Below, one piece after another: positions 16,086 to 25,093 of a DNA stretch of 64,000 nt (its first letter is position 1; every line of letters begins with the position of its first letter). Location of the stretch: the NCBI RefSeq assembly GCF_038002225.1, contig NZ_JBBOCA010000001.1:3472001-3536000 (forward strand), read 5' to 3'. The stretch is from Paenibacillus sp. FSL R7-0204 (GTDB lineage: Bacteria; Bacillota; Bacilli; Paenibacillales; Paenibacillaceae). Made by a program: the position numbers and the translations under genes. The notes below the pieces were generated by a model that did no database searches, had not been told where the DNA came from, and saw nothing but the letters and a program-made list of their open reading frames with translations.

Positions 16086-18203
16086 ATGCCGACTAACAAA
16101 TTCTTCAATGCCCATCATTCACCGATAGGATCATTCTCAAGCTTCACCCTCGGATTTCAAGGAGCGTCCGGCGGCTTTGACCTGGAACTAGGCAGACCGC
16201 CGAGACAGAACATATATATCGGCCTTGCGCGTAAGGATGGCCGCGGTTACGATACGTTACCATTCCATGAGCAGGGCAGCGACGATGAGAGCAAACGCTA
16301 CGATATCGAGAACCCGGACCCGAGTCCGGACAAGCCGCAGACGCTGTTTCACTTCGGAGAAGATGAAATTACGCGCGATTTCCGTCTTACAACAGACAGC
16401 TGGCAGGCCGGCGATCTGACCTTCCGCATTCTGTCACCAGTCCGGTCCGTTCCGGACCCGGGGACAGCTTCGGACGCAGAGCTGAAGGAAGTACTGCTGC
16501 CAGCAGTGCTGGTAGAGCTTGAAGTCGATAACACAGCGGGCAGCTCTGCGCGCCGTGCTTTCTTTGGCTTCCAGGGGAATGACCCGTATAGCGCCCTAAG
16601 AAGATTCGATGGCGGCCAGGAGGATCTGACGGGTGTCGGCCAGGGCCGGTTCCTGGCAATTGCCGCGAAGCAGGGTAGTGTAAAGGCGGCAATGCATTTT
16701 ACAATGGAGGATATTCTTGCAGCGGAGCTGGAGGAGAACTGGACGTTTGGGCTGGGGCAGGTTGGCGCGCTTATTATGGATGTGCCTGCCGGTGAACGCA
16801 AGGTGTACCAGTTCGCGGTCTGCTTCCACCGCTCCGGTTATGTGACTTCGGGAATGGATGCGAGCTATTACTATAACCGCTATTACAGCAATGTGGAAGC
16901 TGTTGCGGAATACGCGTTATCCCGGTTCGATACGCTGAAGCAGCAGGCTGAACAGGCGAACGGAATGCTGGAGGGAACGGCCTTAAGTGACGACCAGACC
17001 TTCATGCTTGCTCACGCTATCCGCAGCTACTACGGCTCCACTGAGCTCTTGGAGTACAAAGGCCAGCCTTTCTGGGTCGTCAACGAAGGCGAATACCGGA
17101 TGATGAACACGTTCGATCTTACGGTAGACCAGCTGTTCTACGAGCTGAAGATGAACCCGTGGACCGTACGCAATGAGCTGGATATGTTCGTGGACCGGTT
17201 CAGTTATGTCGACACCGTCCGCTTCCCGGGAGACCGGACCGAGTATCCGGGCGGGCTCAGCTTCACGCATGATATGGGAGTAGCCAACGCCGTGTCGCGT
17301 CCGGGGTATTCCTCCTATGAGCTGTACGGCATTGACGGCTGCTTCTCGCATATGACCCACGAACAATTGGTCAACTGGATTCTCACTGCGGCAACCTATG
17401 TGGAGCACACGGGCGACCGCAGCTGGATGGAGCGCAATCTGACGGTACTGGAGAGCTGCCTGCAGAGCATGCTGAACCGGGATCATCCGGACCCGGCGAA
17501 GCGCAACGGTGTGATGGCGCTCGACAGCTCACGGACCATGGGCGGTGCAGAGATTACGACCTATGACAGTCTGGATGTCTCTCTGGGCCAGGCGCGCAAC
17601 AATATTTATCTGGCGGGAAAATGCTGGGCTGCTTATCTGGCTATGGAGCGGATTTTCCGCGACAACGGCAATACGGAGCTGTCCCGGACTGCCGGCCGGC
17701 AAGCTGAACTCTGTGCGTCTACCATCGTGGCGAGTGTGACTGACGGCGGCTACATTCCTGCGGTTATCGGCGAAGGCAATGATTCGAAGATTATCCCGGC
17801 CATCGAAGGCCTGGTATTCCCTTACTTCACCGGCTGCAAGGAAGCTTTGGAGCGCGGAGGACGGTTCGGTGAATATCTTGAGGCACTGGACACGCATCTG
17901 AAGGCTGTGCTTGTGGAGGGAGTCTGCCTGTTCGAGGACGGCGGCTGGAAAATCTCCTCCACCAGCAATAACAGCTGGCTGAGTAAAATCTATCTCTCCC
18001 AGTTCATCGCCAGAGAAATTCTCGGCCTGGAATGGGAGGAGAAGGGGCGCGCAGCAGATCAGGCTCATACGGCTTGGCTTACGCATCCGCAGCTCTCGAT
18101 CTGGAGCTGGAGCGACCAGATTATCTCCGGCGAAATCACCGGCAGCAAATATTATCCGCGCGGGGTAACGGCCATTCTGTGGCTGGAGGAGCAGCGGGGG
18201 TAA
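16086..18203 (+). CDS. xynB: Beta-xylosidase, GH52 family
   Basis: A 705-residue enzyme matching GH52 xylosidases of Geobacillus in length and throughout the sequence (MPTNKFFNAHHSPIGSFSSF, YDIENPDPSP, GGAEITTYDSLDVSLGQARN, ISGEITGSKYYPRGVT). The proposed nucleophile is Glu334 in VNEGEYR and the acid/base Asp494 in TTYDSLD, corresponding to Glu335 and Asp495 of the Geobacillus enzyme. It cleaves xylose from the non-reducing end of xylo-oligosaccharides. There is no signal peptide, so it acts in the cytoplasm on imported substrate. The start at 16086 gives the family N-terminus; GGAGGGAG lies about 12 nt upstream. No xylose isomerase or kinase is in the window. Confidence 0.96.
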   Translation: MPTNKFFNAHHSPIGSFSSFTLGFQGASGGFDLELGRPPRQNIYIGLARKDGRGYDTLPFHEQGSDDESKRYDIENPDPSPDKPQTLFHFGEDEITRDFRLTTDSWQAGDLTFRILSPVRSVPDPGTASDAELKEVLLPAVLVELEVDNTAGSSARRAFFGFQGNDPYSALRRFDGGQEDLTGVGQGRFLAIAAKQGSVKAAMHFTMEDILAAELEENWTFGLGQVGALIMDVPAGERKVYQFAVCFHRSGYVTSGMDASYYYNRYYSNVEAVAEYALSRFDTLKQQAEQANGMLEGTALSDDQTFMLAHAIRSYYGSTELLEYKGQPFWVVNEGEYRMMNTFDLTVDQLFYELKMNPWTVRNELDMFVDRFSYVDTVRFPGDRTEYPGGLSFTHDMGVANAVSRPGYSSYELYGIDGCFSHMTHEQLVNWILTAATYVEHTGDRSWMERNLTVLESCLQSMLNRDHPDPAKRNGVMALDSSRTMGGAEITTYDSLDVSLGQARNNIYLAGKCWAAYLAMERIFRDNGNTELSRTAGRQAELCASTIVASVTDGGYIPAVIGEGNDSKIIPAIEGLVFPYFTGCKEALERGGRFGEYLEALDTHLKAVLVEGVCLFEDGGWKISSTSNNSWLSKIYLSQFIAREILGLEWEEKGRAADQAHTAWLTHPQLSIWSWSDQIISGEITGSKYYPRGVTAILWLEEQRG

Positions 18204-18361
18204 GCATTCGTACGCCGTATAAGCGAAGGGAAGTATCGAACGTTGCACAAGTGAAGGAACGTGTTAAACATTATAAGTTGCATTCTTTGCAGGATTTTGA
18301 AGCGCAGATGTGGATACGCAGGATTATAGGGTGAGCTTTCAAGAAGCATAAGTTTAAAATT

Positions 18362-18402
18362 ACAAACAGCGAGCCTCCCGGGTGCGGGGGTTCGCTGTTT
18401 GT
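18362..18402. terminator. Bidirectional terminator between GH52 and GH88 genes
   Basis: ACAAACAGCGA (18362-18372) pairs perfectly with TCGCTGTTTGT (18392-18402), extended by a G-T and two GC pairs. The tail toward the minus strand is AATTTT. The rest of 18204-18462 holds no recognisable gene. Confidence 0.8.
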
Positions 18403-18462
18403 ATTATGTGCGAATCCCCAATGATAGGGAGGCCCGCTGTTTGTTGTTATGCCATTACCAGA

Positions 18463-19569
18463 CTAGAAAATACGGTGCTTCCAGCCGTTCAGCTTCGCTA
18501 CAGCTTCAACGTAGAAGTAGTCGCCGTAGATCAGCGACACATCCATGTGGGAGTCGCCGCTGACTGCGCCGTGCAGCAGGATGGCTTCATGCGCGGGTTG
18601 CTCCCAGGTAGCGTAGCTCTCGGTCAACGAACGCAGAATGTGCTCTGCGGCATCCGCATACACACGTTTCTCGCCCGGCGGTACAAGCTCTGCCAGCTCC
18701 AGGAGGCCAGAAGCGGCAATTGCTGCGGCCGAGCTGTCTCTGGCCATGCGCTTGTCATCTGCCAGCCGGAAGTCCCAGTGCGGCACGTGATCTTCCGGGA
18801 GAGCCGCGATGAAATAATGGGCGATGCGCTTGGCGGTATTCAAGAAGCGCACGTCCCCGGTGTGGCGGTAGGTGTTCGTGAAGCCGTACAGCCCCCAGGC
18901 TGAACCCCGGCTCCAGCAGGATTCAGGGGAATATCCCTGTCCGCCGAAGTTCTCAATATAAGCGCCGGACTCTGCATCGAAGGAGAGAATATGCCTGGTG
19001 GACCCGTCCTCGCGCACACCATAGGTCATTGCTGTCTCCGCATGGCGGGTAGCAATATGGCTGTAGCGCGGATCGCCGGTGATCCGGCTGGCCCAGAAGA
19101 GCAGCGAGATGTTCATCATGCAGTCGATGATCACCCAGCCGTGCTTGTCCCCGTTCCAGGCGCGGATGAACCGGCCCGCCGGATTATAACGTGCAGCCAG
19201 GTAGTTAGCCGCTTCAAGTCCCCGGCGCAAGCCCTCTGCATCACCTGTAAGCGTATGCTTGATCACCGCAGTAGCCAGGAATTGAAAGCCGACATCGTGA
19301 TGCAGCTCTTCGGTCGGCTTCGCGAACCACTGTCCAATCGTTTCGTCCCCGGGCCAGGCAGTATCCTTATAAGCTTCCTTGCCGGTCATATCATACATGA
19401 CCCAGAGTATTCCCGGCCAGAAGCCGGAGGTCCACCAGTCAGTCCCGGGATTATCGAATCTGCCGTCTGCTCCCGCAGCATGAGGACTCCGCGTCCCGAG
19501 CGCCTTGATCATGCCGTTTACTTTCGGTTCCAGACGGTTCATTACTTCCTGCCAATAAGCTGTAGTCAT
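18463..19569 (-). CDS. Unsaturated glucuronyl hydrolase, GH88 family
   Basis: A 368-residue alpha/alpha-barrel enzyme. Asp92 (HHDVGFQF) and Asp149 (VIIDCMMN) align with Asp88 and Asp149 of the Bacillus sp. GL1 enzyme, where Asp149 is the catalytic residue. The DWWTSGFWPGILW and SPESCWSRGSAWGLYG blocks are also family-typical. It removes the 4,5-unsaturated uronate left at the non-reducing end by polysaccharide lyases, giving the substrate for KduI. There is no signal peptide. The start at 19569 has GGAGG 9 nt upstream; the next ATG up has none. An AraC regulator lies 119 bp upstream on the same strand. Confidence 0.93.
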   Translation of the reverse strand: MTTAYWQEVMNRLEPKVNGMIKALGTRSPHAAGADGRFDNPGTDWWTSGFWPGILWVMYDMTGKEAYKDTAWPGDETIGQWFAKPTEELHHDVGFQFLATAVIKHTLTGDAEGLRRGLEAANYLAARYNPAGRFIRAWNGDKHGWVIIDCMMNISLLFWASRITGDPRYSHIATRHAETAMTYGVREDGSTRHILSFDAESGAYIENFGGQGYSPESCWSRGSAWGLYGFTNTYRHTGDVRFLNTAKRIAHYFIAALPEDHVPHWDFRLADDKRMARDSSAAAIAASGLLELAELVPPGEKRVYADAAEHILRSLTESYATWEQPAHEAILLHGAVSGDSHMDVSLIYGDYFYVEAVAKLNGWKHRIF

Positions 19570-19688
19570 CGCTGATGCCTCCACTTGAATTAGATTATGG
19601 CCTCAGTATAACGCCTCTGGCGAACTGGAAGTTGTCATTTGATATCACGAAATGTTGTTATATTGTCCTATTCCTCGTAAGTAGGCTC

Positions 19689-20546
19689 TCAGGTTCCCTT
19701 GCGGTATTGCAGCGGAGAAAGGCCGAGTACCCGCTTGAACAGCTGGTTGAAGTAGGAAGGATTCGGGAATCCGACAGCGCTGCCGATTCGCTCCACCGTC
19801 AGGTCCGTCGTCTCGAGCAGCCGGCAGGCCTGCTTGAGACGACGGGCGGTAAGATAGTCGACCAGGCGGCCGCCTGTTTCCTGATGAAAAATCCGCGAGA
19901 CATAGGATTTCGAGAGGTGAGTCTCCTCCGCAAGCTGCTCCAGATTCACCTCTTCCTGATAATGCGCTTCAATCCAGTTCATGATCTGCTCCGAATAGCG
20001 GAGCTTCCGCCGTTCTCCGGTATGAATCAGTGACTGCTCCCCTGTTCCCAGGCAGCTTAACAACTGCAGAAGCAGCATCGTGATATCCTCGGTATCTTCC
20101 CCGGATGATTTGCTCCGGCACTGATTGTAATTCCCATAGATCCATTCCATAGTCTCCAGGCGGTCACCAAGATCGAAGCCGCAATAGGGATTGCTGCCTT
20201 GCCATAACGCATTGAACACCGCTTTACGTTTGGCGAAGCCCTGCAGCAGATGCTCTGCTGTCAGGGGGTCAAGATAGAAGATCGTCCGTATGAATGGGCT
20301 TTCGGTTGAGACGTCCGAAGAAATCCGGTGCAGCTGATACGGCTGGAAAAAGAAAAGCATGCCCGGCCGGATATCATACATCTGCTGATTCACAACAATG
20401 CTGCCCTGCCCGCCGTGTACGAACATGATCTCACAGCACTGATGCCAGTGGTAATATCCCTTGTAATGATCGTCGGTATAGATGCGGTAGTCCCAGATCA
20501 GCGACTGCCGGTTCGCAAACAGAACAGGCTCGAATAGCTGTTTCAT
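19689..20546 (-). CDS. AraC-family regulator upstream of the GH88 gene
   Basis: A 285-residue regulator: cupin-like N-terminal sensor (GYYHWHQCCEIMFVHGGQGS, RPGMLFFFQPYQLHRI) and C-terminal double helix-turn-helix (NLEQLAEETHLSKSYVSRIF and TVERIGSAVGFPNPSYFNQL). Its position directly upstream of GH88 on the same strand suggests it controls that gene in response to an unsaturated oligosaccharide. GGAG lies about 12 nt before the start, a long spacing. A TATAAT box lies about 57 bp upstream on the minus strand. Confidence 0.88.
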   Translation of the reverse strand: MKQLFEPVLFANRQSLIWDYRIYTDDHYKGYYHWHQCCEIMFVHGGQGSIVVNQQMYDIRPGMLFFFQPYQLHRISSDVSTESPFIRTIFYLDPLTAEHLLQGFAKRKAVFNALWQGSNPYCGFDLGDRLETMEWIYGNYNQCRSKSSGEDTEDITMLLLQLLSCLGTGEQSLIHTGERRKLRYSEQIMNWIEAHYQEEVNLEQLAEETHLSKSYVSRIFHQETGGRLVDYLTARRLKQACRLLETTDLTVERIGSAVGFPNPSYFNQLFKRVLGLSPLQYRKGT

Positions 20547-20658
20547 CCTTGGTTTACGCTCCTGTCATGACAAAATAAAGACATTTTATGGTTTCTATTA
20601 TAACGTTGACCCCACCAGGGCGCTACAATAAAACAGGAGCTTCACTCTATGGATTAGC

Positions 20659-21759
20659 TTAGGAGGCAGCGGCGCGCTGCCTCACTTTGTGTACTACGAG
20701 AATAAGCAGTGGAAGTGCAAGCGAATAGGTTAAATTCCAGTCCACCCAGTAAGGGGGGATTTCTTTGACATAGAAGATGATGTCCTTGGAGATGAGCTGT
20801 GAAAGTCCGTAGATCAGGAACGCGACAGGGAAGATTAGAGGGCGGTGGCTTTTCAGCTTGAATATTTGCGCCATTCCGAGCACAAAGGCATAGAAGTAGA
20901 GTGCTGTTTTGAAATAGGTCGTGATAATCCAGGCGGTAGCCATCAGCGCTTCAAGCCGCTGTAAGAAGTTGGCAATATTGATTTTTTGGGCCAGGATATA
21001 GGCGGCATAGAAACTATGCTCGGAGAAATAGACGCCGAGAACGGTCAGTGAGAGAAACAGAATCAGGTTCAGACCTACGGAGCCTATGCAGAGCGCGATG
21101 AAGATATCACGGTTAATCTTACTGTTCTTGCGGGTGTAAGGGTAGATCATGAAGAAAACGCAGATCTCTCCGAAGGGATAGAATACACCGATCATGATCG
21201 AATGCAGCATATCCGGTAAAGGTGTAGTCAGCATAGGATAGACACGCTCCAGCCGGACCTGTGGAAATAGGAGCACCATCAGGGCCACCAGGAATAAGGC
21301 AAACAGCGGAAAGAACACCTGCGCTGCCCGGCCGACCGTCTCAAGCCCCAGACGCAGACCGTACACCAACAGAACAATGCTCATGAACCGGATTACTCCG
21401 CCGGGAGTTCCCTCGTAGATCTGGGTACACATGAAATCCTCAATTTCCCGGACATACGTAGAGGCCGCGATGATGAAGAAGAACAGATAGTACCCGCCTA
21501 CCGCGCTGCCTAGCCATTTCCCCAGCACCTGTCGGCTGATCTCAATAATATTTTGGTCCGGACTGATATTTGCTACTACAACAAACAGGAAGACTAGTGC
21601 AATCCCCGGCGGAATACTGAACAAGGCGGCGATCCAGGCATCCTGATGGGCTTCGGAAGTCATGGCTGCAGGATAGACCAGGGCCATATCCCCGATAAAG
21701 GTGAAAAGACCGAGGATTACCAACTGCGCTGTGCTGATCCGCTCTTTTTCAATACTCAT
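20659..21759 (-). CDS. Spore germination permease, GerAB/GerKB type (B subunit)
   Basis: A 366-residue protein with ten predicted membrane spans, of the APC-like endospore germination permease family. Typical features are the N-terminal ISTAQLVILGLFTFIGDMAL, the NIIEISRQVLGKWLG loop and the late EIPPYWVDWNLTYSLALPLL region. It forms the germinant-binding membrane subunit in the inner spore membrane. GGGGGG lies 6 nt upstream of the start. In most operons B follows A; here it is transcribed divergently from A, C and D, so the receptor is made from two transcripts. Confidence 0.9.
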   Translation of the reverse strand: MSIEKERISTAQLVILGLFTFIGDMALVYPAAMTSEAHQDAWIAALFSIPPGIALVFLFVVVANISPDQNIIEISRQVLGKWLGSAVGGYYLFFFIIAASTYVREIEDFMCTQIYEGTPGGVIRFMSIVLLVYGLRLGLETVGRAAQVFFPLFALFLVALMVLLFPQVRLERVYPMLTTPLPDMLHSIMIGVFYPFGEICVFFMIYPYTRKNSKINRDIFIALCIGSVGLNLILFLSLTVLGVYFSEHSFYAAYILAQKINIANFLQRLEALMATAWIITTYFKTALYFYAFVLGMAQIFKLKSHRPLIFPVAFLIYGLSQLISKDIIFYVKEIPPYWVDWNLTYSLALPLLILVVHKVRQRAAAS

Positions 21760-21812
21760 CTCTATCCCCCCTTTACATGTGACCTCCAGGGCCTATGAAC
21801 CCGGAACCCTCT

Positions 21813-21842
21813 TAGTATGGCATCCCCTTCCAGAATTATGTG
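21813..21842 (-). promoter_or_regulatory. Candidate sigma-G promoter for the germination permease
   Basis: On the minus strand CATACTA (21813-21819) matches the sigma-G -10 consensus CATnnTA. ACATA lies 17 bp upstream as a partial -35 match. Expression in the forespore is what this receptor would need. Confidence 0.5.
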
Positions 21843-21867
21843 AATCAAGTACAGGTCTGAATTTGAG

Positions 21868-21897
21868 GAATAATTATCAAGAAATGCTACCAAACTA
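21868..21897 (+). promoter_or_regulatory. Candidate sigma-G promoter for the GerA-C-D operon
   Basis: GAATA (21868-21872) and CAAACTA (21891-21897) are exactly 18 bp apart. This fits the sigma-G consensus GHATR-N18-CATHHTA with one mismatch in the -10 box. Confidence 0.5.
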
Positions 21898-21936
21898 ACC
21901 TGAATAGAAGGTTCACGGGAAGGAGAAGTGGCCCGG

Positions 21937-23445
21937 ATGAAGAGTACGGTGGAGGGGAAGTTATCCAGCCGGCTGGAGGTCAATAATGAACAGCTGTACA
22001 AGCTGATGGGCGAGAGCACTGACCTGGTGAGAAAACAGCTGAAGCTGGGAGAGCATACGGAGCTGGCTATTTTTTATATTGATGGCCTGATAGATAATCA
22101 GCTGCTGCATAATTCGATCCTGTATTCGCTTCAGGAGGGACGGACCTCGGCTCTTCTGGAAGAACAGGACCCGGATAAGAAAATAGAAATCTTGACCAGC
22201 CGTGTGCTAATGGCCGGTGATCTTACCGTGGTTCAGGATTACGCCAAGTTCGTACACGACCTGTTATCCGGCAACGTGATGCTGATGGTGGAGGGGACGG
22301 CATCAGCGCTGCGGATCGGGCTGCCCGGCTGGGAAGACCGGGGTGTAAGTGAGCCGAGCTCGCAGTCTGTGGTCCGCGGACCGATGGAGGGGTTCAGTGA
22401 GAATCTGCGGACCAACACCGCGCTAATCCGCCGCAAAATCAAAGACAGTCAGCTGTGGCTGGAAACGATGCAGATCGGCCGCGTCACCCAGACCAGTGTC
22501 TCAATTATGTATCTCAGCCACATTGCGAATAAAGAGCTGGTGCAAGAAGTGAAGCGGCGCCTGAACAGTATTGATACGGATAGTATTCTGGAGAGCGGAT
22601 ATATCGAGGAATTTATTCAGGATAAGGTGGCAACACCCTTCCCTACGATTTATAACAGTGACCGGCCGGATACCATTGCGGCGGGCATCCTGGAAGGGAA
22701 GGTGGCTATCCTGGTCGATGGAACCCCTTTTGTGCTGCTGGCCCCGACCGTATTTGTCTCCTTCTTTCAATCGGCGGAGGATTATTACCAACGGGCGGAT
22801 ATTTCTACCCTGCTGCGGTTCATCCGGTTTCTGGCTTTTTTCCTCACCTTGTTTGCCCCTGCGTTCTATGTGGCTATCACAACCTATCATACGGAGATGA
22901 TCCCGACCAATCTGGTGATCAGCCTGGCGGCCCAGCGGGAGACGGTGCCGTTTCCGACTTTTGTCGAGGCGCTGATGATGGAATTGACCTATGAGATTCT
23001 GCGGGAAGCAGGGGTACGGATTCCAAAAAACGTGGGCCAGGCTGTCTCTATCGTCGGTACGCTGGTCATCGGGCAGGCGGCGGTTGCGGCGGGGTTCATC
23101 TCCTCGGCGATGGTTATCATTGTATCCATTACAGCGATCTCAAGCTTTGTGATTCCCGAAGCCGGGATGTCCATCGCCGCACGAATCATCCGGTTTTTCC
23201 TGATTGCACTGGCCGGGTTCATGGGGCTATACGGAATATTGTGTGGAGTATTCATAGTGGTGCTGCATCTCGTCAGCCTGCGTTCCTTCGGCGTTCCTTA
23301 TATGAGTCCGCTGGGGCCCTTCAGGCCGGCAGATCTTAAGGATTCGATCTTCAGGTTCCCCTGGCCGTTCCTGAGAACAAGACCGCAAGAGAATAGAACA
23401 CAGAATCTGCACCGCCAGAGCAGATCCAAACGCGGAGGTTCCTGA
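21937..23445 (+). CDS. Spore germination protein, GerAA/GerKA type (A subunit)
   Basis: A 502-residue GerA-family subunit. It has a soluble N-terminal region (residues 1-285, with VRGPMEGFSENLRTNTALIR near 140, the family hallmark) and a C-terminal membrane region with the conserved HTEMIPTNLVISLAAQRETV and IVGTLVIGQAAVAAGFIS blocks. It assembles the nutrient receptor channel in the spore inner membrane. The ATG at 21937 is preferred with GGAG 11 nt upstream; a GTG at 21928 is only 3 nt from that site. The stop is one base before the C-subunit start. Confidence 0.93.
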   Translation: MKSTVEGKLSSRLEVNNEQLYKLMGESTDLVRKQLKLGEHTELAIFYIDGLIDNQLLHNSILYSLQEGRTSALLEEQDPDKKIEILTSRVLMAGDLTVVQDYAKFVHDLLSGNVMLMVEGTASALRIGLPGWEDRGVSEPSSQSVVRGPMEGFSENLRTNTALIRRKIKDSQLWLETMQIGRVTQTSVSIMYLSHIANKELVQEVKRRLNSIDTDSILESGYIEEFIQDKVATPFPTIYNSDRPDTIAAGILEGKVAILVDGTPFVLLAPTVFVSFFQSAEDYYQRADISTLLRFIRFLAFFLTLFAPAFYVAITTYHTEMIPTNLVISLAAQRETVPFPTFVEALMMELTYEILREAGVRIPKNVGQAVSIVGTLVIGQAAVAAGFISSAMVIIVSITAISSFVIPEAGMSIAARIIRFFLIALAGFMGLYGILCGVFIVVLHLVSLRSFGVPYMSPLGPFRPADLKDSIFRFPWPFLRTRPQENRTQNLHRQSRSKRGGS

Positions 23446-23446
23446 T

Positions 23447-24670
23447 ATGACAAGCCGTATAAAGAGAGCCGTCGCTGCTTTCCTTCCCCTGCTGCTGCTT
23501 TCGCTATTGCTTAGCGGTTGCTGGGAGAGGAAGGAGCTGAATGAACTGGCTTTTGTGCTGGCGCTGGGCCTTGATAAAGCGGAGAACGGCTACAACGTAA
23601 CGATGCAGGTGGTCATCCCCTCTTCTATCTCTTCACAGAATTCAGGAGGAACAGGGGGGAGCGGGGTTCCCGTAGTTGTCTATAATTTCACAGTGCCAAC
23701 AGTCTATGAATCCCTCCGCAAGTTCAATCTGATTAGCTCCCGTTCTCCCTATCTGGGCCATATTCGTGTGCTGGTGATCGGAGAAGAGCTGGCACGGGAA
23801 GGGGTAGGCGAGACGCTGGATGTGATCAAAAGAAGCCGGGAGCCGCGTATGGACTTCTATGTGATGGTTGCACGGAAGACGACCGCCGAGAATGTTCTGA
23901 AGGTGCTGACCCCGCTGGACCGGCTGCCGGCCACTAAATTATTCAGCTCCCTGGACAAGTCCTATAGGATTTCATCCAAGACTGTCGCGGTCACATTGGA
24001 TCATTTCATCGAGGACCTGCTCCTCCAAGGGGAGAGTCCGGTGTTAACTGGAGTGGAGGTGGAGGGTAATCCCGAGGCAGGCAGTGAGAAAAGCAATGTG
24101 GAACAGACAGACCCCAGAACGAAACTTCACTATGAGGGTGTTGCCGTATTCAAAGGGGACAAGTTGCTTGGCTGGATAGATGATGACTATACGGTTGGCT
24201 TTAATTATGTGACTGATAATGTCACCAAAAATACGGGGCACTTCAAAGACGAAACCGGAAGCCTAATCATTATAGAGGCGCTTACTTCTACTACCAAACG
24301 GAAGGTGAAAATCATAGACGGCGAGCCGCATATATATTTGAGCGCGGAAACACTATGCAATGTGCAGGAGGTTGAAGGCGCGGATAAGCTGGATACGGAG
24401 GCCAAAATCATATCGCTGGAAGAGGAGACGGAGGACCGGGTTGTAAAGCGGATGAAGGATGCTGTAGAGGGAATCACCAAGCAGTTCAATGTGGATATAT
24501 TCGGCTTCGGGCAATCCATTTACCGCAAGAGCCCCAAGGCATGGGAGAGGCTGAAGGAACGGAAGGGAGAAGGCTATCTTAAGACCCTGCCTGTCCATTA
24601 CGAGGCCAGTGTGACGATCAACCGGATCGGTACAATTGATAATTCATTTTATGAAGATATTAAGGAGTGA
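23447..24670 (+). CDS. Ger(x)C family spore germination lipoprotein (C subunit)
   Basis: A 407-residue lipoprotein. The signal peptide ends in the lipobox LLSGC, with Cys25 as lipidation site followed by WERKELNEL, the start seen in nearly all GerC subunits. Later blocks such as RSREPRMDFYVMVARKTTAE and HYEGVAVFKGDKLLGWID are typical of the three-domain GerC fold. It anchors to the outer face of the spore inner membrane and is part of the receptor. It starts one base after the A subunit, so translation is coupled. Confidence 0.93.
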   Translation: MTSRIKRAVAAFLPLLLLSLLLSGCWERKELNELAFVLALGLDKAENGYNVTMQVVIPSSISSQNSGGTGGSGVPVVVYNFTVPTVYESLRKFNLISSRSPYLGHIRVLVIGEELAREGVGETLDVIKRSREPRMDFYVMVARKTTAENVLKVLTPLDRLPATKLFSSLDKSYRISSKTVAVTLDHFIEDLLLQGESPVLTGVEVEGNPEAGSEKSNVEQTDPRTKLHYEGVAVFKGDKLLGWIDDDYTVGFNYVTDNVTKNTGHFKDETGSLIIIEALTSTTKRKVKIIDGEPHIYLSAETLCNVQEVEGADKLDTEAKIISLEEETEDRVVKRMKDAVEGITKQFNVDIFGFGQSIYRKSPKAWERLKERKGEGYLKTLPVHYEASVTINRIGTIDNSFYEDIKE

Positions 24671-24676
24671 GCCTGT

Positions 24677-24907
24677 ATGCTGCTGGTGTTGATGTTTGCT
24701 CTGATTGCCGCAGGCTGTGCAGCCATGGATCTGTCCTCCCTGAAGGGCAGGCAGAAGCAGCGCGATCGTGTGGTGTGGGGTCTGCTCTGGATCGGCGGAA
24801 TGGCGGCCACGATATGCACGCTGCTCAAAATCCAGGTTCCCAGCCCGCTGCTGCTGATTATATTCATCTACAAGCCGATCAATGATCTGGTATCTTCATG
24901 GTTCTGA
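24677..24907 (+). CDS. Small two-span membrane protein, probable GerD-like (D) receptor subunit
   Basis: A 76-residue protein starting 6 bp after the C subunit, with AAGGAG 8 nt upstream. It has two hydrophobic segments (about residues 1-17 and 33-66) separated by a basic stretch KGRQKQRDR. Small two-span proteins of this size follow some Bacillus receptor operons and are called D subunits, where they modulate germinant response. Size, topology and position support that call; sequence similarity of such short proteins is too weak to prove it. A terminator follows. Confidence 0.7.
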   Translation: MLLVLMFALIAAGCAAMDLSSLKGRQKQRDRVVWGLLWIGGMAATICTLLKIQVPSPLLLIIFIYKPINDLVSSWF

Positions 24908-24928
24908 TCATGAGTTCGGAAATCCCGG

Positions 24929-24957
24929 CAGGCCTTCTCGTTGAAGGCCTGTTATTT
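24929..24957 (+). terminator. Terminator of the germination operon
   Basis: A perfect 9-bp stem (CAGGCCTTC with GAAGGCCTG) and 5-nt loop, followed by TTATTT. Confidence 0.85.
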
Positions 24958-25093
24958 GTCATGCACCGGTAGTTTTTCGTAAATGTCGAATTGAGATTGA
25001 CGAATTGATTTTATAGTCGTATGATGTGTTATAAAGTTCCTGAGTATTAATAAGTAACTATATATTAAAATGATAACAACGGGAGGAATGAAA

